From positions 1 to 59,541 of the forward strand of contig VBJK01000061.1 in assembly GCA_005879655.1 (NCBI GenBank): a stretch of DNA of 59,541 nucleotides, read 5' to 3'. Positions 28,183 through 37,409 of the stretch are shown one piece after another. This DNA comes from Chloroflexota bacterium. Lineage in GTDB: Bacteria > Chloroflexota > Ktedonobacteria > Ktedonobacterales > Ktedonobacteraceae. The number at the start of each line of letters is the position of its first letter. Position 1 is the stretch's first letter. The notes beneath the pieces were generated by a model. The model saw only the letters and a list, made by a program, of their open reading frames with translations, was not told where the DNA came from and searched no databases. The translations under genes and the position numbers were made by a program.

Positions 28183-29235
28183 TTATCTTGAACGTAGCAA
28201 ATAATTTCGTACCACAGGCAACCAGCGTAAACGCGAGAAAAATCCCCACAAACCAGCTGTTTCTGCTGCCATCACATACCAGTGCTGATCCACATCCACC
28301 TCGACACGCCGTAGCATGTATGGATCAGTTCGTGGCGTATTAAAACCATAGTTCGTTGTTACTGCCCACGCATAACCAGCCAGTTTCACGGCTTGCCGTA
28401 CACTCTGGCCAATGTGCTGTCTCTTGCCGACCGGATAGGCAAAGGAGCGTACAGGATGCCCCAGTTGCTGCTCCAGTACGCTACGACAGGTCTCTATTTC
28501 GCAACGTACCTCTTCAGAGTCTTTCAGGTAGCCCAGAATCGGATGGTGCATGGTATGTGCACCAAAGGAGATCCATCCACTCTGTGTCATCTCCTGGATC
28601 TGCTGCCAAGTGAGTGGTAGCGCAGGCTCGTCTTCTGGCGCAACCAGAAAAGGGACCGCCAATGTCTCCCTCATAGTGGTAAGAAACGCTTCACGCTCGG
28701 CTACCGAGCTAGCACCATAGACACGTGTTGTGATCAATAGCGCCAGAGCAGCACGCTCTTGAGTACTGTCTAAGTGATAGACCCGTCCCTCCACCTGGAC
28801 CTCCCTCACCTGAGCATGCTGTAATAAATGCCGATCCTCATTCCACCAGAAATGTGCCCCGCTCTCTATATAACCAGGCACAAGGTAGAGCGACATCGGG
28901 ATCTGCAACTCACGTGCAAGCTTGAACGCATGCGTATAGTTGTCACGATACCCGTCATCAAACGTCAGCACTAATGGTGTACGTTTATCTGCTCGACGAT
29001 CGCGCTTTTTTCGTGGCGTATACAGTTCTTCTAGCGCCGCCTCTATATGCATTATACGATAATGCTTGCGCAAATAGACCAGATGACGCAGCAGATCTCC
29101 CCCCGTTGCACGGTGGTAATTAAGAATCACAAGCTGCTTTCCAGCACACCTCGTCCACCAACGAGCCAGGGCTACTAACCCACTATAGTACATAACGCCA
29201 GCAATAATCGTTAATATACGTTTACGCATTGACAT
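28183..29235 (-). CDS. NodB-family polysaccharide deacetylase, copy 1
   Basis: 350 residues. A hydrophobic N-terminal segment (about 8-25) is followed by LVILNYHRATGGDLLRHLVY and the NodB core: LTFDDGYRDNYTHAF (catalytic Asp/metal Asp), ISFGAHTMHHPILGYL (metal His pair) and VRSFAYPVGKRQHIG. These enzymes remove acetyl groups from GlcNAc-type sugars using a divalent metal. A WWNEDRHLL insert is shared with the two paralogues at 30677 and 34558. The gene is separated from the upstream ATP-grasp gene by a palindromic repeat (29256-29324), which may attenuate or end transcription. Confidence 0.88.
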   Translation of the reverse strand: MSMRKRILTIIAGVMYYSGLVALARWWTRCAGKQLVILNYHRATGGDLLRHLVYLRKHYRIMHIEAALEELYTPRKKRDRRADKRTPLVLTFDDGYRDNYTHAFKLARELQIPMSLYLVPGYIESGAHFWWNEDRHLLQHAQVREVQVEGRVYHLDSTQERAALALLITTRVYGASSVAEREAFLTTMRETLAVPFLVAPEDEPALPLTWQQIQEMTQSGWISFGAHTMHHPILGYLKDSEEVRCEIETCRSVLEQQLGHPVRSFAYPVGKRQHIGQSVRQAVKLAGYAWAVTTNYGFNTPRTDPYMLRRVEVDVDQHWYVMAAETAGLWGFFSRLRWLPVVRNYLLRSR

Positions 29236-29255
29236 ATCCTCTTTTCCGCCACTAC

Positions 29256-29324
29256 GTAGCCGCGCAATTTATTGCGCTAGTATCACACAAAAAAGAAAAC
29301 AGGCGCAATAAATTGCGCAACTAC
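29256..29324. repeat. Palindromic repeat, GCGCAATTTATTGCGC family, copy 1
   Basis: Arms 29256-29277 and 29303-29324 (22 nt, two mismatches), each ending in GTAG at the outside and containing the 16-mer GCGCAATTTATTGCGC or its partner. Loop 25 nt. It lies between ATP-grasp copy 1 and deacetylase copy 1, on the 3' side of the ATP-grasp gene. The same core occurs at 31878-31974. Confidence 0.85.
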
Positions 29325-29345
29325 ATAATCAATAACAAAAAACTG

Positions 29346-30680
29346 TTATTTCTTCTTATTAAATGAATTGCCCATCTTTTGCACTATACGGTGTGTAATA
29401 TCGAGCGTGGCAATCCAGGCAGGGAGAGGATCGCTCCAATCGAAATAATCGTACCCACAGGGGTGTAAAAAGGCTGCGAGAAACTCTGTAACGGCTTGCA
29501 GAGGAGGCATTACTCCTGGTCTCCCACGCTGAGTAAAAGTTTGCATGGTTGTCAATAGATCACCTTCCAGATAGCGCATCCATTGGCCAACGCGATAGCC
29601 CTTTACGCGATCTATCTTTTCCCCACTCGCCCACTGATAGAGCAAATAGGGAAAATCAATGCCCGCACGCACAGCGACTTCAAGCGATGCGGATAGGCGC
29701 GGATTAACCTCCATAAGATAAGGTTTGCCAGCACTATCGCGCCGAAACTCTATCTCGGAGTACCCTTCCAGATCTATCTCACGTACTAAACGCTCCGCCT
29801 GTGCACTAATATCTGAGGGAAGTGTAATGCTTTGACGAAAGACTGAGGTTCCTCCTAAAGGAGGCTGAGTACGCTTAGCCCATTGAGCAAAACGTGCATA
29901 CATTTCACCATCAGCATACAAGAGGCTTACAGCTTCACGTCTGCCACTGAGAAATTGCTGAAAGAGCACTTTTCCCCCATAAACCGTTAGTTCTTCCACT
30001 GCACGATACGCTTCTTGTGGGGTCGTTACCAGAGCACAAATCAACCTGACCCCTTGCGCTCCTTGCCGCTGATTATTTCCCCATAACCAGGATTCGACTG
30101 GTTTCACTACCGCAGGCAACCCTATCTCTTGCAGTGCTTCTGACACCTCACCAACTGATGTAACAACGACCCCGTGCGGCACGGCCATGCCTAACTGCTG
30201 CGCAATGGCCAATGTCGTATCTTTATTAATTACAGCCTCTAAGGATGCCTCATTGGCAAGAGCAATACAAGAACGACGCTCAAACTCGCGGCGACGTTCA
30301 CGCAATACCGCCAGAGTACCGTCTGAAGAAGGAATTAGCACGCGCACTTGCGTATGCTCAAGAAGCTGGTGCAGATAAGTTCGGAATGGTTCTTCGTCAT
30401 GCTCGTAGGTTGGGGCTATATATGCTCTCCCACACCAGCGCGATGAGAAAGTAGGAAGATAGTGCAAACGCTCTCCCTTATCGACGATTTCTAATGCTGC
30501 GACACGCTTACCCCGTCGCCCCAGAGCACGCACTGTCACTAATGACTGGCGCAACCTAGCATCTAACACTAGTGCATCATACACAACTTCATGCCGCATG
30601 GAAAACTCATTTCTAGCGTGCTGCTGCATACCCTCTTGTATGGGGGAAACAAGCATTGCCCCATCCTCGAATGCTCTCAT
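29346..30680 (-). CDS. ATP-grasp carboxylate-amine ligase-like protein, copy 1
   Basis: 444 residues. The N-terminal pre-ATP-grasp fold (YDALVLDARLRQSLVTVRAL) precedes the ATP-binding segments (LPAVVKPVESWLWG, VLFQQFLSGRREAVSLLY) and the Mg-binding strand RDSAGKPYLMEVNPRLSASL with the Glu...Asn pair. ATP-grasp enzymes activate a carboxylate as acylphosphate and join it to an amine or thiol. This subgroup looks like the COG3919-type ligases found in polysaccharide loci. Its start overlaps the end of deacetylase copy 2 (ATGA), so the two proteins are made together; a free amine from the deacetylase is an attractive acceptor, but this is inference. It has a paralogue at 33226. Confidence 0.85.
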   Translation of the reverse strand: MRAFEDGAMLVSPIQEGMQQHARNEFSMRHEVVYDALVLDARLRQSLVTVRALGRRGKRVAALEIVDKGERLHYLPTFSSRWCGRAYIAPTYEHDEEPFRTYLHQLLEHTQVRVLIPSSDGTLAVLRERRREFERRSCIALANEASLEAVINKDTTLAIAQQLGMAVPHGVVVTSVGEVSEALQEIGLPAVVKPVESWLWGNNQRQGAQGVRLICALVTTPQEAYRAVEELTVYGGKVLFQQFLSGRREAVSLLYADGEMYARFAQWAKRTQPPLGGTSVFRQSITLPSDISAQAERLVREIDLEGYSEIEFRRDSAGKPYLMEVNPRLSASLEVAVRAGIDFPYLLYQWASGEKIDRVKGYRVGQWMRYLEGDLLTTMQTFTQRGRPGVMPPLQAVTEFLAAFLHPCGYDYFDWSDPLPAWIATLDITHRIVQKMGNSFNKKK

Positions 30681-31816
30681 CTCTTCCTCCGTAAGCGTGA
30701 CATAAGTCCTAATAGGCCAGCCAGTTCAGCCGCCATTACCAGCCAGTTCAGCCGTTCATCACCGGGCAGACGCCCTAGTAAGTATGGATCAGTATCAGGT
30801 GTATTGACTGCTTCAATCGTCGAGAGACCCCATTGATATTCAGCTTCTTTTACCGCTTGTAATCCATTTTTCCCTATATGCTCAATTTTACCAATAGGAT
30901 AAGCAAATGAGCGAATAGGGTGTCCTAGCTTTTGCTCTAAACATTGGCGCGACTCAACAACCTCACGTTGCAGCTCGCTGGCGTCTGTGAGATAGCTAAG
31001 AGTTGGATGGTGCATGGTATGCGCACCAAACGAGACCCAACCACTTTGCGCCATCTCCCGTATTTCGTCCCAGGTTAAAGGGAGAGCAGTATCTTTGACG
31101 CCCGCAGTCGCTCGACAAGGTAAAGTGACACCGAGGGCAAGCTGCAACATCTCCAGGAACTGCTCACGTTCGGCTACAGAGTGAGCCACACGGGTACGAG
31201 TATCGATCGTCTGTATGAGCGCTTGGCGATCAGCTGCTTGTTGCAGGTCGTAGGTGCGCCCTTCAATGATTACTTTCTCAACTGTGGAATGCTGTACCAG
31301 ATAGTCAGCTGCCAACCACCAGAAACATTGTCCACTCTCGCTGTAGCCGGGGAGTAAGAAGATGGTGATCGGCACTCTTAGCTCACGTGCCAGTTGCCAT
31401 CCTTCGCTATAATTGTCGAGATACCCATCGTCAAAGGTTAATACCAGAGGAGTACGGCGATCGCGTACAGATCCCTGCCCCCTCGTGCAGAATCCCAAAA
31501 CCTTTTGGAGAATGGGAGCATTTGGGGACACCCCAAACCCCGCCAGGGTGGCTTCGCCCCCTGGACCCCCAAGCCCTACTCCCTCTCTTGTTTCTGCACT
31601 AGCTGTGTAAAGCTCCTCTAATGCCTCCTCCAAGTGCATAATACGATAGTGGCGGCGCAAGTAGCGCATCTGGTGGCGGAGCTGTTTGCCGATTGCGCGA
31701 TGATAATTTAAGATAATTAACCGACGCTCTTTGCGTTGTGACCACCAGAGCGCCAGTCTGATCAGTCCACTGTAATAAAAACAGGTTGCCAATAAGACAC
31801 GTAGCCGCTCGCGCAC
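30677..31816 (-). CDS. NodB-family polysaccharide deacetylase, copy 2, with in-frame repeat insertion
   Basis: 379 residues, about 30 longer than its paralogues. N-terminal TM segment, LIILNYHRAIGKQLRHQMRY, LTFDDGYLDNYSEGW, VSFGAHTMHHPTLSYL and IRSFAYPIGKIEHIG define the NodB core, and the metal residues are present. Between EELYTASAET and RDRRTPLVLT lies a Gly/Pro-rich insert of about 38 residues, absent from copies 1 and 3. It coincides with a GC-rich dispersed repeat (31485-31599). The insert keeps frame and sits in a variable surface loop just before the first catalytic strand, so activity may survive. The stop overlaps the ATP-grasp start. Confidence 0.87.
   Translation of the reverse strand: MRERLRVLLATCFYYSGLIRLALWWSQRKERRLIILNYHRAIGKQLRHQMRYLRRHYRIMHLEEALEELYTASAETREGVGLGGPGGEATLAGFGVSPNAPILQKVLGFCTRGQGSVRDRRTPLVLTFDDGYLDNYSEGWQLARELRVPITIFLLPGYSESGQCFWWLAADYLVQHSTVEKVIIEGRTYDLQQAADRQALIQTIDTRTRVAHSVAEREQFLEMLQLALGVTLPCRATAGVKDTALPLTWDEIREMAQSGWVSFGAHTMHHPTLSYLTDASELQREVVESRQCLEQKLGHPIRSFAYPIGKIEHIGKNGLQAVKEAEYQWGLSTIEAVNTPDTDPYLLGRLPGDERLNWLVMAAELAGLLGLMSRLRRKR
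31485..31599. repeat. GC-rich dispersed repeat (copy A) inside the deacetylase gene
   Basis: A unit bounded by GTGCAGAA and TTCTGCAC inverted ends. The inside carries GGGGACACCCC, ACCCCGCCAGGG and CGCCCCCTGGACCCCC. The last three occur in the same order and strand near 57056-57103 and, with changes, at 55510-55553. It is an apparent MITE/REP-like insertion translated in frame. Confidence 0.75.
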
Positions 31817-31877
31817 AGTTTTCTCCCTCTCTATTGCCTACAGAACGATCTGACACGGTTCTTCCTACCCAGATAGG

Positions 31878-31974
31878 TGCACGTCATGGAAAGATCGTAG
31901 ATGCGCAATTTATTGCGCCGAGGACGGAGCACAGCGCAATAAATTGCGCATCTACGATCTTTCCATGACGTGCA
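31878..31974. repeat. Perfect palindrome with 41-bp arms, GCGCAATTTATTGCGC family, copy 2
   Basis: Arms 31878-31918 and 31934-31974 are exact reverse complements around a 15-nt loop. Each contains ATCGTAGATGCGCAAT and the 16-mer shared with copy 1. It lies between the FAD oxidoreductase stop (31987) and deacetylase copy 2. It should form a very stable hairpin in RNA and may end or attenuate the leftward transcript. Confidence 0.92.
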
Positions 31975-31986
31975 TCCTAGATGAGG

Positions 31987-33213
31987 CTAGCGGTGAGCAC
32001 GCACCCGGCGTACTACTGCACTACTTACGCGCAATGCAGAAGCCCTGTTGCCTACCACAAAGCGGTACAAGGGACCGAAAGCACGCACAGAAGTCAAGCC
32101 GACAAAGTAGAGACCGGGCACACTACTCTCAAACCAATGACTTAACCAGGGAATATGCTGGTTACTCTTGATATCACGCAAGAGCGTCGGATGCAACATA
32201 GTAAGATTACGAACGTCCACTCGATAGCCAGTACAGAGCAAGATGTGATCCGCCTTCATCGCCGCGCCATCAGAGAGAGCTACCTGCACTCCATCATCAG
32301 CCTCCTTCATTGACAAAATCTTGTGCCCTTCATGTAATGTCACACAGCCGATCACGCGGTTACGCAGCCAGTCCGCACCAGCAGCTTTATAATGATTGCC
32401 GTTGTAGCGATCCTTTTTCTCTTGTGAGAAACGATAGAACATATAAGGCAGATGTTCAAGCCCCCAGTTCTTCCAGCCAGGAGCAATACCCGCAGTAGGA
32501 GCCATTATCTGTTCCAAAGCCGTACGCTCGTTCGCGCGATCCGGTTCCAGCCACAAAATAGGCCGACGCGACACCAAGTCAACAGTCGCTCCAGCTTCGT
32601 GTAGTAGCGCGCCATACTCAGTCGCACTCTGCCCTCCCCCAACGACTACCACACGTTTCCCAGCAAAACGGCTGAAATCATTATATTCAAACGAATGCGA
32701 GGCGAGTTCAACGGGCAAATGACTATATTCTTCGGGACGCCGTGCGTAATAATAGAGTCCCATCGCCATTACAACCGCTGTGCTACGTACTTTTCTACCA
32801 TCAACCAGTGTCAACAAAAATTGCTCGCCCTCGCGCTCAATCGATGCAACATATGTCTCATCAACATCAGGCACTGCGCGCTTCTGAAACCACAAAGCAT
32901 AGTCAATGAAGGCATTAATTGGCACCGGATAGCATTTATCGTAAGAAGACTCGTTAAAGAAACGCTCGAAACCATAGCGGTTATGCGGATCGGAGAGATT
33001 AGTCGCCCACCAATGAGAACGCAAATACATCCCCTTGGGCATGCGCTCACGCCACAGTTCCAGGGTTTTTCCAAAAACGGCTACCTTCAATCCCTGTCCT
33101 AGCAGGTGGGCAGCGGTAGAAAGGCCATACGGGCCAGCACCAACAATTACTACATCATATTGTGTAACAGAAACAGATGGTAGAGATTTTTTTACATCCG
33201 ATACAGTACTCAC
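31987..33213 (-). CDS. FAD/NAD(P)-dependent oxidoreductase (flavin monooxygenase-like)
   Basis: 408 residues from a GTG start with AGGAGG 8 nt upstream. FAD-binding GxGxxG is in YDVVIVGAGPYGLSTAAHLL; a second Rossmann motif for NAD(P)H is in VVVVGGGQSATEYGALLHEA; LLCTGYRVDV matches the ATG/TGY motif of class B flavoprotein monooxygenases. LELWRERMPKGMYLRSHW resembles the lysine/ornithine N-monooxygenase group. It lies 12 bp after ATP-grasp copy 2 in the EPS decoration operon, so it may oxidise a sugar, an amino group or a ligated amino acid. No substrate is evident from the sequence. Confidence 0.82.
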   Translation of the reverse strand: MSTVSDVKKSLPSVSVTQYDVVIVGAGPYGLSTAAHLLGQGLKVAVFGKTLELWRERMPKGMYLRSHWWATNLSDPHNRYGFERFFNESSYDKCYPVPINAFIDYALWFQKRAVPDVDETYVASIEREGEQFLLTLVDGRKVRSTAVVMAMGLYYYARRPEEYSHLPVELASHSFEYNDFSRFAGKRVVVVGGGQSATEYGALLHEAGATVDLVSRRPILWLEPDRANERTALEQIMAPTAGIAPGWKNWGLEHLPYMFYRFSQEKKDRYNGNHYKAAGADWLRNRVIGCVTLHEGHKILSMKEADDGVQVALSDGAAMKADHILLCTGYRVDVRNLTMLHPTLLRDIKSNQHIPWLSHWFESSVPGLYFVGLTSVRAFGPLYRFVVGNRASALRVSSAVVRRVRAHR

Positions 33214-33225
33214 GAGAAATTCCTC

Positions 33226-34515
33226 CTATATATGAGATAATCTTTTTTTGATTGCTCCGCCTATCCAACTACGAGAGAAATCAAGCGTCGCTCTCATAGC
33301 AGGTTTCAGGTCTTCCCAATCAACATAATCATAGCCAGTGGGCTGCAAGAACGAGAGACAAAACTCTAGTATGGCCTGCGCTGGCGGTGTCACACCCGGC
33401 CTACCACGCTGTTGAAGCGCTGCAATAGTAGTCATGATATCGCCTTTGAGATAGCGCATCCAGATGCCCGTGCGATATCCCGCTACATTGGTGATTGCTT
33501 CTCCACTCGCCCATTGATAGAGCAAGAGCGGGAAATCTACACCAGCCTGCACAGCGACTTCAACTGATGCCGATAGACGCGGATTAATTTCCATGAGGTA
33601 AGGCACTCCGGCGTCATCACGGCGAAACTCGACCTCGGAGTATCCCTCCAAATCGATGGCACGAATCAGGTTCTCCGCCTGGCAACCTATATCCTCCGGC
33701 ACAACAATGCTCTGACGGAAGACCGATTGACCACCAAGTGGCGGCTCCATGCGCTTTGCCCATTGTGCAAAACGAGCATAGATCTTACCACCGGCATAAA
33801 AAAAGCTCACCGCTTCTCGTCGCCCGCTCAACAATTGTTGAAAGAGCACTGTACCGCCAGAACAGGTCAAAGCCTCTACAACCTGCCGTGCTTCATCAGG
33901 AGTGGTGACTAAGTGAGAAGCAAGTCTGGTACCTTGCTGATTACCCCATAGCCAGGACTCCACAGGCTTGACTACGGCAGGTAGTCCAATTTCCTTGAGT
34001 GCGGCCCCCACATCCTGTACGCTGCCAATCACCGCACCCCGTGGGACACTCATGCCCAGTCTTTGGGCAACTGCCAGGGTCTGCTCTTTACTGACCGCAA
34101 TCTCCAGAGCTGGCTCTTGCGCGAGAGCAATACGCGTGTTGTGATCTTCAATGCGTTGTCGATAGCGACGCAATAACGCAATGGTACCATCTGATGAGGT
34201 AATCAGGACCCGTGCTCTGCTGGTCTCTAACCAGCGTTCTAGATAGGCGAGATACATCTCTGTCCCCTCATCAGCAGTACAGACAAGACTTTGCTGGCAC
34301 CAGCGAGAAAAAAACGTGGGCACACTGCCTACCGTTTCCAGCGCTGCAACTGCTAAGCCATGCCGCCCTAGCGACCGCACGGTGACAAGAGATTGCCGCA
34401 GCTTTGCATCAAGCACTAATGCATCATAGGCAACAGCTTTATCTGCTGATAATGGCTCAGAAAACTGAACTTGCTTCCCCTTCTTGCCTGGCAAAGCATG
34501 ACTTATCTTGCCCAC
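33226..34515 (-). CDS. ATP-grasp carboxylate-amine ligase-like protein, copy 2
   Basis: 429 residues, clearly paralogous to the protein at 29346: same YDALVLDAKLRQSLVTVRSL start, LPAVVKPVESWLWG, FQQLLSGRREAVSFFYAGG, RDDAGVPYLMEINPRLSASV and the C-terminal FCLSFLQPTGYDYVDWEDL. Mg-ligand Glu and Asn are kept. It follows deacetylase copy 3 by 42 bp, repeating the deacetylase-ligase order of the other pair, and precedes the FAD oxidoreductase by 12 bp. The two copies differ through most of their length, so the duplication is old. The products may have different amine or acid specificity. Confidence 0.85.
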   Translation of the reverse strand: MGKISHALPGKKGKQVQFSEPLSADKAVAYDALVLDAKLRQSLVTVRSLGRHGLAVAALETVGSVPTFFSRWCQQSLVCTADEGTEMYLAYLERWLETSRARVLITSSDGTIALLRRYRQRIEDHNTRIALAQEPALEIAVSKEQTLAVAQRLGMSVPRGAVIGSVQDVGAALKEIGLPAVVKPVESWLWGNQQGTRLASHLVTTPDEARQVVEALTCSGGTVLFQQLLSGRREAVSFFYAGGKIYARFAQWAKRMEPPLGGQSVFRQSIVVPEDIGCQAENLIRAIDLEGYSEVEFRRDDAGVPYLMEINPRLSASVEVAVQAGVDFPLLLYQWASGEAITNVAGYRTGIWMRYLKGDIMTTIAALQQRGRPGVTPPAQAILEFCLSFLQPTGYDYVDWEDLKPAMRATLDFSRSWIGGAIKKRLSHI

Positions 34516-34557
34516 TATGGCACGTCCTTTCTTACCATCAATACTAGATATTTCCTA

Positions 34558-35595
34558 TTACGCACTCTCTCCCTTTCCAAGGATCAGTTTCCAGATAGGG
34601 GCAAACACATACCAGATACCGGATGTCTCAGCCGCCATCACCAACCAATGACGACTGACATCCCCTAGCACACGCCCTAACAACAACGGGTCACTCTCAG
34701 GTGTGTTCACTGCATGGGAAGTGGTGACAGCCCAAGTATAGCCAGCATCCTTTACAGCCTGTATGGCAACATCACCAATATGTTCTGCTCTGCCTACAGG
34801 ATACGCAAAGGTGCAAACCTGATGATCTAACCGACGCTCAAGAGCATGACCACACTCCTCTACCTCGCTGCGTATCTCAGCAGGATCGTCTAGATACGCT
34901 AGAATAGGATGATGCATGGTATGCGCGCCAAACGACACATAGCCACTTTTGGACATCTCAGCTATCTCATGCCATGTGAGGGGACGATTGCTTTCTTCCT
35001 CTGGCAACACCTCTGTTGGTACACCCAGCATACGACGAAATTCTTTGAGTCTCGTCTCACGTTCAGCTACAGAATGAGCGTGCCGCAGACGCGTATCAAT
35101 GAGTTGCGATAACGCCGAGCGCTCTTGCTGATGGTGAAGATCATAAACTTGTCCATCAATCGTTACTACACCTTCGGTTGCGCGTTGCACCATACGCTCA
35201 CCTTCTCCCCACCAAAAGTAATCACCACTCTCGACATAGCCTGGAATGAGAAAGATGGTAATGGGCACCTCTAGCTTGCGCGCTAGCACGAACGCATGAG
35301 TATAGTTGTCGTGATAGCCATCATCAAACGTTAATACAAGCAGAGTACGACGATCCTTGTTATCTCGTCGTTCTGCACGCGGCTGATAGAGTTCCTCCAA
35401 TGCCTCTTGCAAGTGCATCATGCGATAGTGGCGACGCAAGTACAACAGATGGCGTTGCAAGTCACCACCGCTGGCACGATGATAATTGAGAATGATCAAG
35501 CGCTTACCAGAACGCTGCATCAGCCAACGAGATAGAGCAATCAATCCACTGTAGTAGAACAGCAAGGCAACAAGCACTCCTACTCGTTTCCGCAT
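34558..35595 (-). CDS. NodB-family polysaccharide deacetylase, copy 3
   Basis: 345 residues. N-terminal TM segment (VGVLVALLFYYSGLIALS), LIILNYHRASGGDLQRHLLY, LTFDDGYHDNYTHAF, VSFGAHTMHHPILAYL, VCTFAYPVGRAEHIG and a C-terminal ESDPLLLGRVLGD segment shared with the paralogues. All NodB metal-binding positions are present. It seems to be the first gene of the leftward decoration operon; 210 bp separate it from the DMF-family gene. The loop before TFDDG is short here, which shows that the insert in copy 2 is an addition. Confidence 0.88.
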   Translation of the reverse strand: MRKRVGVLVALLFYYSGLIALSRWLMQRSGKRLIILNYHRASGGDLQRHLLYLRRHYRMMHLQEALEELYQPRAERRDNKDRRTLLVLTFDDGYHDNYTHAFVLARKLEVPITIFLIPGYVESGDYFWWGEGERMVQRATEGVVTIDGQVYDLHHQQERSALSQLIDTRLRHAHSVAERETRLKEFRRMLGVPTEVLPEEESNRPLTWHEIAEMSKSGYVSFGAHTMHHPILAYLDDPAEIRSEVEECGHALERRLDHQVCTFAYPVGRAEHIGDVAIQAVKDAGYTWAVTTSHAVNTPESDPLLLGRVLGDVSRHWLVMAAETSGIWYVFAPIWKLILGKGESA

Positions 35596-35804
35596 CTATA
35601 CACCTGCCTCTCTCCTTATACCGACATATATCTGAATGCCTACCTGATAACCAGTTGCTAACATTACATAGTCAATCGGCAACACTGTCTGATCCGATAA
35701 GGTTAACGTTATATCGTCGCTCTAACGCTCCTCATACAATCTATTACCAACATATACCCTTTTTATCAGAAAGGGATGATGAGAAAAAAATTGCTGTATT
35801 GTTT

Positions 35805-37409
35805 CTAATAATGGCTAGTAATCAATGAAGACATTACGTTCGCCATTAGCGCCTGAAGCTCGTTTACAGTAGTATTTTTATTACCACATATCTTGTCTTC
35901 ATGTAAACGGTAATAATCAAGTGCCGTAGTCCAATAAATAGAACCGGTAGCAAAGACCATTGCACCTGATGAAGCAATATAATAAGATGTGTTACTTATA
36001 TCGCTCACACCAGTATCATTTTTTGTAGCGGAGGTAGCTATAACGTGCAAGCCTTCAGGCGTCGCTCCATTATTAAAGACACGGTCCCATTCGTACCCGA
36101 CCAAGCCACAACCATACTCCTGATTTACGAGCAGACTAGTCTCCTTAAACAATACAGGATCGGTCTGTACAACTTTCCAAGAGTATCCAATACGTTGATG
36201 GGTCAGATCAGAATACATAATCCCCACTAAAGCATTCTCTGGCCGATTCACTACCGGATCGCGCCATTGGCTGGTAACGCGTGTATTATCGACACTGTAG
36301 AAGGGATCACTCTGTAGATCCTGCTTGTCAGACGCCACCTTGTAACAAACGACTGTCCTATTGGGTACCCCCTTGCTATTCGGCTCAAAACGCATCTGCC
36401 AGTAGGCAGTATTGGCACCTAGAAAAGCAAGGCCCACACCCCGGTCACGCGCCTTTTCGACACCATCGCGCATCTCCTTCGTCCAGTACTCATCGTGACC
36501 TAGAGAAAGATAGGCTTTGTGATGCAAGAGCTGTCCCGTATCCTTCTGCATATCGAGATCGCTGATATAGGAGAGATCGTACCCCTGACGCTCCATCCAA
36601 TGAATAGCATCTGCCTCAAAGACCAAGACCTGACTTGAACCATCCTCTTGCGTATAGGGACGATCAAACGACACCTTCGTCCCTCTCGGCTTCACACTGG
36701 TCTCGCCAAGCGTGCCATTATCACTATCGTATAAGCTATTACCGCCCCAATCATTATATGCAGCATATGTAGTATCAGGAGTGACAGCGAGATACAAAGA
36801 GTTGAAGTTGCCAAGGACATCGAAAGGCACATAAGTTTGCCAACCATGGCTATCAGAAAATTTTGCGAGGTAAATGCCAGTTGTCCAGTTAGCAGGCACG
36901 GCCAGAGTATAAGAAGGTTGCCAACGGGCTTCAAGCAACTGGGTACGAGGATCACTCAGGCAAGAAGAACAAGCAACGAGACGATGATTATCAGCATCAT
37001 AATATCCCTGTGCCTGCCCAACCTGACCCTCGACCTGCGTCATAAGACGACCGCCAGCTCCTGCATACCAGCCCAGACGATAAATATCGATCGTGTAGGG
37101 AGTACCAGCCTGCTGGGTACTGACGTAAAAGGTGAGCTTTTTTTCAGGGGAAACAGAGGTCGCATCTGCATAAGCCTGAATCTGTGTTGTTGCATCATGT
37201 CCGGGAGGAATTTGCCAGCCCGCTGTACCAAGTTGGGCATTCTCAAGGATAATTGGATTGACAGGGCCACGTGTTGCTGTTGCAAGAACACCATCAGGTA
37301 CTTGTGCATTATTCAGCCCGGCAGCTAGTGATGGCCCGAACAAAAACAGGCATAACACTAAGCCGACGACAAAGAAAACCATTCCCCCTACAACAAGACG
37401 AGATCTCAT
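35805..37409 (-). CDS. N,N-dimethylformamidase-beta-subunit-like surface protein
   Basis: 534 residues. An N-terminal hydrophobic segment (about 6-30) predicts export or membrane anchoring. The large domain resembles the DMFase beta-subunit-like family: LTFYVSTQQAGTPYTIDIYR, LGWYAGAGGRLM, YAAYNDWGGNSLYD, KVSFDRPYTQEDG, LSLGHDEYWTKEMRDGVEKA and LGANTAYWQMRFE. Members with this layout occur in surface-polymer loci of actinobacteria and Chloroflexota; true DMFase activity is not implied. It is transcribed away from the Wzz/kinase gene and lies upstream of the deacetylases. It may act outside the membrane on the polymer. Confidence 0.8.
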   Translation of the reverse strand: MRSRLVVGGMVFFVVGLVLCLFLFGPSLAAGLNNAQVPDGVLATATRGPVNPIILENAQLGTAGWQIPPGHDATTQIQAYADATSVSPEKKLTFYVSTQQAGTPYTIDIYRLGWYAGAGGRLMTQVEGQVGQAQGYYDADNHRLVACSSCLSDPRTQLLEARWQPSYTLAVPANWTTGIYLAKFSDSHGWQTYVPFDVLGNFNSLYLAVTPDTTYAAYNDWGGNSLYDSDNGTLGETSVKPRGTKVSFDRPYTQEDGSSQVLVFEADAIHWMERQGYDLSYISDLDMQKDTGQLLHHKAYLSLGHDEYWTKEMRDGVEKARDRGVGLAFLGANTAYWQMRFEPNSKGVPNRTVVCYKVASDKQDLQSDPFYSVDNTRVTSQWRDPVVNRPENALVGIMYSDLTHQRIGYSWKVVQTDPVLFKETSLLVNQEYGCGLVGYEWDRVFNNGATPEGLHVIATSATKNDTGVSDISNTSYYIASSGAMVFATGSIYWTTALDYYRLHEDKICGNKNTTVNELQALMANVMSSLITSHY

